The notes: generated by a model not told the origin, from the letters alone. Shown: positions 23,348 through 35,735, numbered from the stretch's first letter. The stretch is DNA of 64,000 nt from Orientallactaga sibirica (GCA_036365145.1 JAEOAD010002231.1:3141501-3205500); one strand, 5' to 3'. Program-made: numbers and translations.

Positions 23348-23460
23348 AGTGCATTGGTGAGAAAGAAAGAAAGAAAGAAGTGCATTGGTGATTGGTGATT
23401 GTTTAACATAGTGGCAGGAATGGCATATGTGACTGCTTTAATGGCAATGGCAGTGGTTGT

Positions 23461-26400
23461 GATTTCACTGTGGACAATTTCAAAAACTCAGCACAAGACT
23501 ACAAGGGAGGCTTCTGATCAGGTCATTGACAACTATTGTCCATGGTTAGCTGAGAGAAACTGAATTTACAAGGAGTACCAAGGGAAAAAAAGCTTCCATT
23601 TATACTTGGCCAATATGGGCCCCAGAAACGAGACTGGTTCCCTTTAGAACAATTTCTCCCTAGATGTTATCTAGCATCTGTCTCCCTCCCTAACCTTGCA
23701 CCTTATGCATGTCACCTTCCACTCACCTTCTGCCTTGTCATCAAAAGCACATTATCTGCTATTTCCCTGAGAAACCTCTCTTGATCCCTCCTACCATGGT
23801 TCCCAGAGTTTTCCTTGCATTGAGGTTTTATCACAGCTAAATATTTGCTCATCTATCTCTCCAATACATAAAAATCATTGTGCAGGCAGGAGAACATAAT
23901 GCCTTTTGTCATTGTCTTCCCAACAGGTCCTCCAGTACCGGAAATAAATGTTTGTTTATGGTATGAAGCAAGGAGTGAATCTTTCTGTCAGGTGGCCAGC
24001 TTGAGGGAAAGCAATCACATTTATTCCATTTTTTGTGATTCTATTCTTGCTACTCCCCCAGTGTTGTCTAATGGGTACTCAGTAATAGTCAAGGGGAAAG
24101 AAATTCAGAAATGGTTTGACTATTTCACTTGACAAAGCAACACTGAAATAGATAGAAATATCAATATTCTTCCATTCCTGAGATTAATTGGCACCGTGTG
24201 GCTGGTGAGGTATAATTAATTGGGAAGTATAAATATTGAGCCTTACTTCAGTTATAATTGAGGAGCAGAATCCCAAGTGGGTCCATGCCTTTTTGTTCCA
24301 TAGTGTTCCCTTCAAAGAACATGTAGCTGAGACGCAGATCTTTTCTCGCTGCTCTCATCTGTTTTCTGTGCACTATGAAGTGTAAACAACCCCCCTGTCA
24401 TAAGACAGAACTAATAGTAGCTAAACAATTTCTGTTTTAGGACTCACCTCCTCCAGCTAAAGCTGAGGCAGTCACTCAGCAAAATAGCACCTGCAAAGAT
24501 GTGATTTGGCCCAGATGGTAACATTTGGCAGTTGCCAAAAAGATACACATGACCTGAGCTTTAGGCCAAATCAATTTAGTCACACCTTTGCTTAGAGATA
24601 GGCTGAAAACAAAAACATGGTCCATTCCCAGGGCCTTTACAAATTCATTGATGTTGATTCTCACCCATTAGGGACCTTGCAATGGAACCAAAGATCAAAA
24701 CAACTGGTTGTTCTTATTGTTTGCTTGTTCTCTCTCACACCACTCGCTGAAAGGAGAGGAGGTGAATGATTTCCAGCTTGGGTTCAGCTCTCCTGGGAAG
24801 CTTGTGGTTTCATGAGTCTAAAAACAGTACAGTGGTTTCCAAAACTGCCTTGTCCAGCAGTGTTCACAGGATCCCCTGCTCCCAAAGCAGCATCTAAAAG
24901 CCATTTCTTCCAGGACAGCCAGTTCACCCAGCAGCCAAGAATCAACCTTGATAAATGCGATTTTAATAAGTGCTAGAAAATCAGGAAATTGCAGGCTCTT
25001 GGCTTTTGTGATTTTTGTCATACCGAGTTCCCTGCAGAGGGCTGAAGAAAAGCCAGTAACGTGTCATCTTTACCGTCAGAGCCCTGTGAAAAATCAGTGT
25101 GGAGGAGACACTTGCCTTCAGGTACTACCGTATATCAAATGGATCCACTTCTTGGGGGAAAAGATGAAGTTAATTTGAAAACAAAAAAGAGTATGTAGCA
25201 ACACTGGCAGAGGACGAGCTTTACAAGCTGCCCCAAGTGGACTCCAAATCTACCATCAGGGAAACAGCTGACAGAGGAAAATGTGTGCTGGCAATTTGTT
25301 TGATTATAATTTCATTGAAAAATTGAAAGCATGCATCTATGGGATTAAGGTTTCCCTCATTCGCCAGAAGGAGATTCTGTTAACAAACTCGACCACGTTA
25401 GCATCCCCTGCACTTGCACTTCCAAATTCAGGCCACTGGTCCATAAGCATACAATGTCAGCTTCAGATGCCTTGGTATGGATGAAACCTGGCCATGTGGT
25501 CACAGACAGTAGACTTGGTTTCTCTTGTGCTGAAGGCTGAAGTGTTTGCAATGGTGGCAAAAGTGTACACCTGCCTTGCAGATACAATATGAATTAGAAG
25601 AATAGATAAGTCCAAAGTGTTTCCCATCCTGAGTGAGAATAAGCTTCCCTCTATGAAACATGAGAGGGATAGAGTTCGTCCAGTGTAGTATAGCAGTGCT
25701 GGATGAAGGGAATGCACTCTTGTTTATTTTCCCCTGGAGCTGTGTATCGTCACCTTTGTCATTCACAGGAGAATGCTAGAAGGGAAATGGTCATGTTCAT
25801 GGCTTGCAAAAGAACAAATGTTGAGTAAGGAAAGCAATGCATCAAACCCAAGGGGTCTGTCACAGTGTGTGTTTGCTAAGATTACCAGCGCTGTTTACAG
25901 GGTGTAAATATCCCACGCAATCAGCCAGCACAGTGATAACTAATGTGTTTAAAGACCAGTGCTTAGAGAATACAGCTGACACTTCAGCACGGTGAGGGTG
26001 AGTGAGGGAATAGTTGTCCGTATTTATTCATTCACTGTAATCAGGACTGCTGTCTGCAGGCATGATGCTGCCCCTTGGCCTCTCTCACTGTCAATGACCA
26101 TCCACAAAACTGCACAATATTAACCTCCTGTGACAGGGTGTTTCATAGAAAAATCCATCTCTGGGACAGAGAAAGGGTTTTCTATTCCAGCAGAGTTATT
26201 TCACTCCATAAAGAAGTGAACAACGTGAAAGCATTTTCCAGGGAAGCAGCTGGTAGAAGGAAAGTACCGGTTCCTTATGAAAGATCACGAGCCAAACAAT
26301 CTTCCTTACAGCCTGGGATGAGATCCACTTTCCCTATGTAGCCCCGGTGATATAGAAGAATAGTCTGTGTCACCTTACCATATCTATACTTTATGGAAAT

Positions 26401-26681
26401 TCCCAGATGGCGGAGCCATGTGTGTCACAGGATGGATGTTGAGCAGAACCAATAGACATAAATAAATAGCTTCAAGCTTTTACAAAGTGTTCAGATGTCC
26501 AGTTCAAGAGATAGCATGCAGGTTCAGAATCCAAGAGGTTTTCAGTACAAGAATGAGTATGACTTCTCAAACCAAAGACAGTATGGCTAGGATTTTAGAA
26601 ATTATATTAAGGCTAACTACAGTTTCAGTAATGTCAGTCCAAGAACCAACTTAACTTCAGGTATTTCTTTCATTGTTTCAA
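23461..26681. other. Longest repeat-poor interval of the window
   Basis: About 3.2 kb in which I recognise no SINE, LINE, LTR or satellite. Local composition is more balanced than in the neighbouring AT-rich tracts. Several overlapping short frames occur on both strands (for example 25281-25766), but none has a recognisable domain or a defensible splice structure. Regulatory sequence is possible. Whether it is conserved cannot be judged here. Confidence 0.45.
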
Positions 26682-27031
26682 TGGTGTCGCAGTCAGGTTT
26701 GCATTGCTGGCAGAAATCACCCAATCAAGAGCAGCTTTGGGGAAAAAATGGTTTATTTGTCTTTCAGACTTGAAGGGAAGATGCATGATGGCAGAGGAAA
26801 ACAATGGCATGAGAAGAGGGTGGATATCACCCCCTGGCCAACATAAGGTAGACAATAGCAACAGGAGAGTGGGTCAAACACTGGCAAGGAGAAACTGGCT
26901 ATAATACCCATAAGCCTGCCCCCAACAATTCACTGCCTCCAAGAGGTGTTAATTCCCACATCTCCATTAGCTGGGAACCTAGCATTCAGAACACCTAAGT
27001 TTATGCGGGACACCTGAATCAAACCACCACA
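26682..27031 (-). mobile_element. MaLR LTR, antisense (left LTR of an element)
   Basis: 'gtcgcagtcaggtttgcatt', 'gaagggaagatgcatgatgg', 'gcctgcccccaacaattcac' and the end 'atcaaaccaccaca' match the LTR at 37333-37665. It is joined to an internal region on its right. Confidence 0.85.
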
Positions 27032-28206
27032 TTCCACCGCTGGTCCCCATAAACTGATAACCAGCCATGATGTAAAATGCAAGGCACTCAGTTCATCTTT
27101 AAAAGTCCCCATCATTTTTATCAATCCTAATTATGTTCAAGCATTCCCACAATCCAAAGTCTTTTAACTGAGCCATAATACCAAAAAAAAAAAAAAAAAA
27201 AAAAAAAACATAATGGCACAGAATAAATGCTCATACTACAAAAGATGGCACTGGGCATACCAAAGAAATATTCAACCAATACAAGATTTAAACAGGGTAA
27301 ACACCAAACTCTGTAGCTCCAAATCCAACAACTCTAGTCAATGACAAGTCTCCAAGTCTGAAAATTCTAACCAGTGAAGTCTCTGGAGTTCCAATTATAC
27401 CCCTCCAGCTAAGCTACTCACAGTCCTGGAACACTTCATCTGGGCATGGCAGCTCTCTTTGGCAGCCATCTCGTGGTCACAGCTTCTCCACTGGGTCTCC
27501 ACTCCAACTCATGGTTCATCCTCACGACTCCATAGGGTCTCCATGCAGGCATCCAGTAAACCTGCTTCACTCTGTCCATGGCCATTTCCAAAACACAAGA
27601 TTACATTGCAAACTCAATGACCCTGTCTTTCCTGCATTGCATTTCTTGTACTCCACAATACCAGGCAGAGTGCCTAATTGTTAATCCAGGGGTGAATAAA
27701 GCAGACTTTGAAGAACAGGACACTCCTTGAGCACTCAGCCCCTTCAAAAGAGTCTGCATTCTTCCTGTTGCCCCAGTGCAGGTCAGCTGGTCCAATCTCA
27801 AAGGCTGTAATCTCTCAATTGCAGCTGAATGGGCAGCAGTTTCAGCCCAAAGATTTTATTTCTGTGCCATATCTCTCTGCTCACACTAGTCCATTTCTAC
27901 ATGATGCAACCCTGCACAAATTCTCAGGACAGGGTCATAACAGCAAGCCTCTCACACAAACTGCTTCTAGCCTAGTTCAAGCAAAGCTCTTTCTCATCCC
28001 CATAAGCCAAACCTCACAGTCCATAGTTCTTACGACTTTCAGGTCTTTCAACTCTGACCAGAATAGTTCATCAAGTTATACTTACAGCACTGCAAGGCGT
28101 CTCTTAGGCCAAGGTTTCAAATCCTTCCTCTTGAAAATCAGCTCCAAAAGGCCAAAGCACACAGCTAGACAGCAGCAATGCCATTCTCAGTACCAACATT
28201 ACTGTC
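27032..28206 (-). mobile_element. MaLR internal region, antisense, non-coding
   Basis: The block runs from 'ttccaccgctggtccccata' to 'ctcagtaccaacattactgt'. It shares long segments with 35736-37332, for example 'ccactgggtctccactcca' and 'agagtctgcattcttcctg'. A 26-A run sits at 27183-27208. A plus-strand open frame of 169 residues (27708-28217) crosses it but has no retroviral motif and is on the strand opposite to the element. Confidence 0.8.
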
Positions 28207-28443
28207 ATGGGACATGATGGCATGAGCAGATGGTGGACATCACCCCTTGGCCAACATAAGGTGGACAATAGCAACAGGAGAGTGTGCCAAACACTGGCAA
28301 GGGGACACTGGCTATAATACCCATAAGCTTGCCCCCAACAATACACTGCCTCCAGGAGGCATTAATTCCTAAATCTCCATCAGCTGGGAACCTAGCATTC
28401 AGAACACCTAAGTTTATGGGGACGCCTGACTCAAACCAGCACA
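28207..28443 (-). mobile_element. MaLR LTR, antisense, truncated (right LTR)
   Basis: It resumes at 'acatgatggcatgagcaga' and ends 'tcaaaccagcaca'. The first 90-100 bases seen in the left LTR are missing, so the polyadenylation-side end is deleted at the junction with the internal region. No clear 5-bp target duplication is visible around 26682 and 28443. Confidence 0.8.
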
Positions 28444-29408
28444 AGTGGGTATCCTAATGTCTTGAAGTTAATACTTTATTTCCAATGAGACAAAATGGGT
28501 AAGGACACCAAAAGGAAGAACTCCAATGATTCCAACAGTTTTCTGGCTACATAGATCATTTGGTCTGGCAATCATGGAAACAAGAAAGAATCCATCACAT
28601 ATTCCTGAATGTATAAAGTAAAAGTCATACAAAGCACTAAAAATCCTAGATATTTCTGGTCATCTTACCCAATTTTGATTAGAATCCCTTCTTCAAAGGG
28701 CAGCTGATACTCTTTCTTTTACTTCCAGAAGGTAGGGCACAAGTCTTGGCAGGATTCAGATTATGTTATAAATGGAGTAAGGAAGAATTCTTCTCTTCAG
28801 TAAATAACCAATGCAGCTGTACTACATTAAGATATTGCTTGGGGGCAAAGAAATATATGAAAACTTGCCTACTCTGGGTAATTGACACTGAGAGAGAAGA
28901 GTCACTTTTCAAAAAGTTGTGCCTTTCTCTGTATCAAGTGGCAAACTGAAGAATTTAACAGACAGAATGTGTCCTCGTAGTGTTGGCCTTGTACCTACTG
29001 TGATAGTGTCTGGGTGCAGATGGTGGAGCCTTTCCCTGTCTGCTGAATTAGAAACAGCAGCTGCAGCCAAGCAAATGGCATCTTCCTAAGCCATACAGGT
29101 GGTTCAGAAGCTTCTAGAAAACTTGAGAATCACCACTGTAGTCTAAGAACCATAGGTTGCCTTAATTCCCAGAAAAGAAATCATGCCTTCTAGATGGAGA
29201 AGAGTCTACACATTGGCAACAACAAAAAGCTAGGTCAAGATAGTTGCAAATAGCAGTGAGTAATAAAACACTATTGCAAAAGTGTCATCCATCAACATGT
29301 GTCAAACTTAATCCATCAAACCAGACCATTATGTGTTTAGTACTTTTGAACTCCTAGTTAAGGTGCAGAGGTTGAGAATTTAAAAGAAATATGTATAGAT
29401 TAAATATT
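28444..29408. other. Unassigned sequence
   Basis: About 1 kb with no recognised gene or repeat. Confidence 0.4.
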
Positions 29409-29466
29409 CTGAGAAGGTTGCTCAGTGGTTAAAGGTGCTTGCTCGCAAAGTTTGCTGGCTTGGGTG
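29409..29466 (+). mobile_element. Fragment of a DIP/B2-like SINE head
   Basis: 'gttgctcagtggttaaaggt' and 'gcttgctcgcaaagtttgctgg' correspond to the A-box region and the first 60 bp of the tRNA-derived head. No 3' part follows. Confidence 0.45.
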
Positions 29467-29689
29467 GGCCATAGTAAGTCTACAGGGAAGGGTATACATC
29501 CCAATATAAAATTATCAAGTTTGGGAACTGTAAAGCCTACTGTGTATGTAATGGTCATTCTAAAAATTATCAGAAAAGTTGAATTGGAAGCTTCATGTCT
29601 GCATGAAATTTCCTATATTTTTAATGTATATGATGGACTTAATTTTTCTTGGATATTAAAGCCTGCCAATTGCTATTTTTAAAAAAAAG

Positions 29690-30146
29690 ATATATGACAC
29701 ATTTTACCCATTTGAAAAGTTATCAATATAAAGTTTAAGCATTAGGAAAAATTAAAATAACCTAAAACACAGCTTCAAGGAGATTTAATATAGAGTTCTT
29801 ACCAACATACTTAGAGTTCAGTAATCAAATCCTCCACTAGTGAATACTTTTAAATTATGACAATGAAATTAAGTTAGTTACCTTGTTAAGCAACTGAAAT
29901 CGTTAATATGAAGAAAGTACCTACCTTTCAGAGGTCTTAAAATCAACTTTTACCTTCTGGGATGGTTTAAAGGCACTCCAGTCATATGTCAAAGAGAAAC
30001 ATCACCTTCAACTCCTAAATACAATTGTGTGGGAGCCTTTGTTTCTTAGCCATCTATAATTTAATAATTAGATCTTTTCTTTCTAAAGTGAGCTAAAAAG
30101 CATCAGGTGTATGCTAAGAGAACTAATATTTGAGAGACGATATGCT
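29690..30146. other. Unassigned interval
   Basis: AT-rich sequence with no feature recognised. Confidence 0.4.
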
Positions 30147-30158
30147 AGAAAATACTTT

Positions 30159-30316
30159 TTTGTTTTGTTTTGGTTTGGTTTTTGAGGTAGGGTCTCGCTC
30201 TAGCCCAGGCTGACCTGGAATTCACTATGTACTCTCAGGCTGGCCTTGAACTCATGGTGATCTTCCTATTCTGGTCTCCTGAATTCTGAGATTAAAGACA
30301 TGCACCACCACATCCA
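30159..30316 (-). mobile_element. B1 SINE, antisense
   Basis: 'gaggtagggtctcgctctag', 'caggctgacctggaattca' and 'gagattaaagacatgcacca'. The flanking repeats 'gaaaatactttt' and 'gaaagcactttt' are 12 bp with two mismatches. Confidence 0.9.
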
Positions 30317-30320
30317 GAAA

Positions 30321-31790
30321 GCACTTTTTAAAAAGCTTCCATGAGAAAGCAAAGTTAGATTTATGTTCTACTCTATCTACTTTGTACTAGTGTGTTGAAA
30401 CAATATTTTCATCATTCTGAGAGGTGTTCCTTACTGCCAATATTCATGCAATCTCACTCTTCTTGAAGGGTTGAAACCATAGAACATATGGTGTATGGAG
30501 AAGTCTTGATAAAGCTTAGTCTGTGTGCTTCCTGAACAAAAGAAATGGCTTTTACAAATCTGGAATGTTTATGGGGTTAAGAAGTATTCTTTTAGAATCA
30601 TTTTGCATAAAGATGGTTGAACTATATAGTGCCAAAATATTACATCATTCCTTAAGGAATTGTTAATTTTTTTAATCAGTAAATTAAATTTTCACTCTCC
30701 GTTTAACTAAGTGCCTAACCGTTTCTGAGGACTGCCTCAATAAACTTTTTTTTACATATTAAAAAGTTCATTGAATTCAAACTGTGATTCATTAAGAGTA
30801 GCCAAAAGTGGCCCTGGTACGGGTTGTTTTGGCTTGCTAATATAGGAGAAATTGTAAGAGAAAATCCTTGACCTTGGATGTTTGCTTAGCAATTTATATT
30901 CCAAATTAGAGGTGCTCTGAGAACCATTTTGCAATTCTTCTGCCCCTCCAACATGTCAAAGGGCCAAGATGATGTAGCCTCTGGGAAAAGGAGATATTTT
31001 GGAAGTTGTAAACAGAAAAGCAGCCTACATGCTCAGGTGACCTGGAACCACAGACACATCAGCACACACAGATTTGGCAAACAACGAAGGCCTTAGGATA
31101 CAAAGCGAGCTGAGAAATGAGGGTTCTGATGAACTTTTGCATGGTTCCTGGTCAGAATGCAATAACAAACAGAAGGCCTGAGAGACTCTTTGAGACCTTT
31201 GCCACTGTTTAGTCCCTCAAGAACATGCAATCTGGTTTGTTCTGCTTAGCCAGGCTAATCCAACTTTGAGGAGAAACACACTACACTACCTCATTTTGCC
31301 GATGGCAATATTTGATGAAATATCCTATTTAAGAGTAACTTGTTGGGGAAGGGTAATTCCCCCAAACAACTTAACAGTTCTGTGAAATCCGGGCTTTGTA
31401 TCCGAGGTTGTTGAGTTTACAGGAAAGAAGAATTTTTACCTTGGGAGAAGGTCCAAAATAAAAGAGACTTGGGACATAGGACTTGCTTCACTCTGCAGGA
31501 ACATTTAGAGGAGCTTCCCATTTGCTGAGAGTGTACTTTCTTAAGTAGTTACATATGGTTTGCATCTGTTAATCTCTTGAGCACTCTATATCTTCAATAT
31601 TTCACTGCCAAGAAAATTTCCCATTGGTTTTAATTGTTTAAGAAAAATAACCCTTCCAAAATGGCACCTTTTTGCATTGTGACCCCTCATCCTTCACTAA
31701 GGTCAATGATTTTGTTTAATATGACAGTGACCTCCTCAACTGAAAGCTAATAATTCACTCCATTCATTTCATTCAACAAACACTTATTGT
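30321..31790. other. Repeat-poor interval
   Basis: About 1.5 kb with no recognised transposable element apart from a short 'cattcaacaaacacttattg' relic at 31768-31787. No gene recognised. Confidence 0.4.
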
Positions 31791-31791
31791 G

Positions 31792-32110
31792 AGGCTAGGG
31801 AGATGGCTCAGTAAGTAACGTACTTGCCACACAAGCCCAGGGATCCTCAGCACTCATGTAAGTGCTGGGCATGGTGGCACATGCCTGTAATTGCAGTGCT
31901 TGGGAAGCAGAGTCAGGCAATTTTCAAGACCTGCTGGCTAGCTTGCATAGCTGAATAGGTGAGCTCTGTGATCTGTGACAGACCCTGCCCCCAAAATAAG
32001 GTAAAGAGAAATTGAGGAAGACCTTTGATGTTGACCTCTGGCTTCAATACACACACATGTCCCTATGTGCACAGGAATATGTATATACACACACACCACG
32101 CTCTAAAGCA
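31792..32110 (+). mobile_element. B4 SINE (tRNA/ID-like head fused to B1-like body), sense
   Basis: The tRNA-like head 'gctagggagatggctcagt' is followed by the B1-like 'gctgggcatggtggcacatg' and 'gtgcttgggaagcagagtca'. Then come 'gttgacctctggcttca' and a CA-rich tail 'atacacacacatg'. This is the B4 layout. It interrupts an older relic ('ttcaacaaacacttatt' before, 'aaatatttatgaga' after). Confidence 0.85.
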
Positions 32111-32189
32111 CACAAAAATATTTATGAGATACTAGATTCCTACTCTTGTTTCTCTGGATAAATCTATTTTGCTAAGTTATGTTGCTATT

Positions 32190-32280
32190 TGTTTTGTTTT
32201 GTTTCCAGTGCTGGGGCTCTAATCAGGTTACTTGAACACGCTAGGCAAATGCTCTACCACTGAGCCATATCCTCAGCCCC
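32190..32280 (-). mobile_element. ID-like SINE, antisense
   Basis: 'agtgctggggctctaatcag', 'cgctaggcaaatgctctacc' and 'actgagccatatcctcagcc' are the reverse complement of an ID/tRNA-like head, with B box first and A box second. The left end holds the T-rich (minus-strand A) tail. Confidence 0.75.
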
Positions 32281-32467
32281 ACTAAAATTAAATAGTCACA
32301 CTAAGCATTGATGTTTCCTGAATTAGTAAAAAAAAATTCAAAGACTTCTATCTCTATTCTAAATATCACTGTTTCCTTATGTGCCCGAAGTGGAAACACT
32401 GCAGGATTAGGATGTTCTAGTCAGTTCCAATAACTAAGGGTGATCTTATATAAGTACTTCCATCTAT

Positions 32468-32541
32468 GTGGTCCTGGGCTTCCTCCTGAGCAAAGTAAGC
32501 AGTTGGACTAGAAAACCACAAAGGTCCTTTCGGTTCTATGT
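32468..32541 (+). mobile_element. MIR3/L2-like 3'-end relic
   Basis: 'gcttcctcctgagcaaagta', 'cagttggactagaaaacca' and 'aaggtcctttcggttctatg' match the conserved 3' end shared by L2 and MIR3 elements. Confidence 0.6.
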
Positions 32542-35239
32542 GGGGCCCTCCTAAACAGGGTCCTATCCTGACTGTCATGATGGGGTTTGAAATCGGTCCC
32601 CAGTGGCATCCCTGCTCCTGTGAGCTCCTTGACAGTCTTCTTATGTCAGCATCAAGATGAAGGGGGGTATGGATAATTCAGAGCAGACACCATAACCAGT
32701 ACATTCAGAAATTATTTTCATCATAAATGATGAAATACTTCCTCTATGTTCATTGTCAGCTCAGCTTCTTACCTAAAGGTTAACTATTCTGTGGTCTGAC
32801 TGTCAGCTATACACGGTCTGGTTGAACCTCTTGATGACTGGCTCAAGCTGTCAGTTGAAAAACCACTTAGAATATTGTTGGATCCTGGACATTGACTTTG
32901 GGGCTTTCTGATCCAGAGGGAGGTGTCAGATGTCATGTGGAATAAGCACTGAAGTCCTTCCCAGCATAGTTAGGTTTCCACTGTTATTGTGATGCTATAA
33001 ACTGGATAGTAGCTGTCTTGGTGCTATGTACCCCAAGGCAGAAGTTCAGAATGGCCAGAATGGTCCTAGGGGAGCAAACTTTTGAAGACTTCCCAAATGC
33101 AGCACTCATGTCTGCCTCACCCCACCCCCACTCCACACAGCTGCTTGCAGCCTACCTACCCAACTCTGAACATTTCCTGACATATAAAGTCAGCTGCACT
33201 TGGATTTGTGGGGCCAGAGGGAAATTGAGACGGGGACAGAAGGTGAGAGAGAGGAAAACAGGGGTTTTCATGTCGAGCTCTCAAGGGGTTTTCTTCTGAA
33301 TAAACGAGTGTTCTTTCACTACATTGTACACATGACTCTGCTTTTCAGGATGAGAGAAATGATCCTCCGTGTACTGAACAATAATGCCTGAGGACCTTAA
33401 TGAAATAATATCTGTTCCTGGGTCAGGTCCCTCCAGTGTAATGAGCCAGTCTCCTCCCCAGCATCACGACTTCCTTCCAGGTCCTAATTCCCAGGGACCC
33501 TTCCCATCCCTAAGTATCCTCCTTACCAACTCCCCATCTCTCATTTCTCTTCTGATTCACAGTCTATGCATGTGTGTGTGTGTGTGTGTGTGTGTTCTGT
33601 CTTTGTAGTCCTATGGTTGGGTGTTGTAGAACATTGTCCTCTGAGCATAACCACCATTACCATCTTCATCTAAACAGAAGTGATTAATCACAAAAGACCC
33701 CCAAGATTGATCCTATTAGTACTCCTTCATAGAAGAAGGGGTGTGAAGGCTGCTCCTTCATGCAACCCCCTACCTGCTGAGAACCTTTACATAATTCTGC
33801 CCCACTGCAAATGGTCTCATGATATTAGGAAGTGACAGAGTATATAGGTTATAGAACATTGACTGAGGGAGGGCCTCTATCCAGCTATGGTGAGTTTGTT
33901 ATCCATGCTGGGATAAGACTTTCTAGTGGTGCAGCTGGTTTGCAGGTCACTCACCCATGTCCTGAAAACAAGCCAATTAAACTCTTCAGCTCACCAAGTT
34001 GGACTGCTGTGTAATTTGTACTTTGGTCTGTCATTGATGCCCTATTGGGTTGGGGGGTGGACATTCCCTTAAATCTCCCTAGGAAAAGTTGATGCAACAA
34101 TGTGTATAAGTATGTCTTTTTCCGTCTTCTAATCTCTTCCTGGCCTTCTTTCAATTGTTTTTGTTTGATGATTGTGCTTTTCTCTTTCTGTCACTCCATT
34201 TTTTCTCCTTGCTTCCTTCCTGGCCCATGTTTGATCTAGTATAAAACCAAGGAAATTTGAGTTTCTAAAAGCATATGAAACATGGACACTATTACTAGTT
34301 CTCTCAAAAGTCAATGTCCATACAAGCATATATTGAAAAGGAAAAAATAGAAACACATTCCTTCAAGTGCCCCTAAAAAAAGGACTTGGGGGAAATCTGC
34401 AAATTCTCTTTACAGGCTTATGAATGACCAGAAGGGAGGGCTCAGATGACAGCTCACTGAATCACAAATTAGGCCTGGGGTCCCTGGAATCCTTACAAGA
34501 GACACTCAGTCCTCAAAGTGGCCATGTCTGGACTAGCTGCAACACTTCTACATCCCTAGGCCTCACTGTCTCAAGGGCCTTGAACTCACCGGGCTCTGGA
34601 ACATTCCCAAAGGTTTGACTAACAAAGGAAATGGATTTGGAAAAAGGGCACAAATTGAAATGAAAAGAACAGATCTATTATCCTCAGCTTCATACTAGAG
34701 ACAGTCCTTTACCTTGTCCTATTTGCTTTTGTTCATATGTGAAATGGAGACCATGGTACTTACCTTACTATGGCTTAGGGAATTTTGATTCCATCGTGAA
34801 GTTTGTTTGTTTGTTTTGTTGTTTAAACTGGTTTGGCTTTTTAAAAATTAATTCTGCAGTACAGTGGTTCTCAGTAAAGATAACTGTCTTATTAGGCAGT
34901 TTGCAGGAAATTATGCTTATCATAGCTGAATCCACTGAGTAAGATCCAAGAATGCTGCAAGGTGTTCTACACTGCACTGCCACAAGGAGTTAATTGGTCC
35001 AAACTAATGTCAGTCATGCCAAGGACATGTATCTCTGATTTACAATAATGAAAGTATAATTACTTCATTATTGTTTAATCATTTTCTCATTTTATTGTTT
35101 ATAATATGTCTCTTTTATAAATTTATTTCATATATTTTATCTTGTGAATCTATGAAAATACTTTATGTCCTAAGAAAGGAAAGTTGTCCATATAACTTTT
35201 AATAGTCATTGTATTTATGGCACTAAATAGCACATATGT
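32542..35239. other. Mostly unassigned sequence
   Basis: About 2.7 kb. It contains a (GT)n run at 33571-33595. A possible LTR remnant lies near 33830-34040 ('aaacaagccaattaaactc' and 'accaagttggactgctgtg'), which I cannot place in a family. No gene recognised. The frames at 33018-33391 and 34424-34618 have no recognisable domain. Confidence 0.4.
33571..33595. repeat. (GT)n microsatellite
   Basis: About 12 GT units with one offset near the start. Confidence 0.95.
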
Positions 35240-35380
35240 GTGGGGTTGGATGTGTAATCCTCTCCTACACTAATGTCTGAATGTTGGATGCCCAGTTGTT
35301 GGCACTTTGGGAAGTTTGTGTAAGTTTTAGGAGGTGGAGCCTTTCAGAAGATGCATGTCACTAGAGGTAGGCATTGAAGT
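35240..35380 (+). mobile_element. MaLR LTR, sense, 5' part (split by insertion)
   Basis: 'ttggatgtgtaatcctctcc', 'ggcactttgggaagtttgtg' and 'taggaggtggagcctttcag' are the first part of a sense MaLR LTR. It stops at 35380 where an antisense provirus begins, and resumes at 37666 ('gttgtagtctagccccact'). Confidence 0.75.
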
Positions 35381-35735
35381 TATTGCAATTAGTTTCAAGT
35401 TCCTGCGCAAATAACCCAGAGAAAAGCAGCTTATGGGAGGAAAGGGTTTATTTTGGATTGCAGACTTGAGGGGAAGCTTCATGATGGCAGGGGGAAATGA
35501 GGCATGAGAAGATGGTGGACATCACCTCCTGACCAACATTAGGAGGACATTAGCAGCAGGAGAGTGTGCCAAACACTGGCAAAAGGAAGCTAGAAATAAC
35601 ACTCATAACCCTGCCCACAACAATACACTGCCTCCAGGAAGCCCCAATTCCCAAATTGCCACCAGCTGCGGATCTAGCATCGAGAACACATAAGTTTATG
35701 GGGACACCTGAATCAAACCACTATATTGCACCCTT
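35381..35735 (-). mobile_element. MaLR LTR, antisense (left LTR of nested provirus)
   Basis: 'attgcaattagtttcaagtt', 'ggaaagggtttattttggat', 'gaggggaagcttcatgatgg' and the end 'aatcaaaccactata'. It pairs with the LTR at 37333-37665. The 5-bp flanks 'gaagt' (35376-35380) and 'gagat' (37666-37670) agree only partly. Confidence 0.85.

Larger units (their letters stand above)
22616..23460. repeat. Degenerate GTG/ATGG-rich minisatellite, split by a SINE
   Basis: From about 22916 a unit of some 34-37 bp recurs: 'gtgatagtttgacatagtga' followed by 'cagaaatggcatt'. Copies start near 22943, 22976, 23011 and 23045. Another lies after the SINE, near 23390-23430. Upstream (22620-22910) the same words occur less regularly. 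A repetitive minus-strand frame across it is a by-product. Confidence 0.8.

Noticed and set aside
23177..23398. Lys-Glu-Arg repeat protein
   Set aside because: A direct translation of the (GAAA)n microsatellite and SINE tail.
27708..28217. 169-residue open frame on the plus strand
   Set aside because: It lies entirely over an antisense MaLR internal region and truncated LTR, has no recognisable domain, and matches the repeat order at 35.7-37.3 kb.
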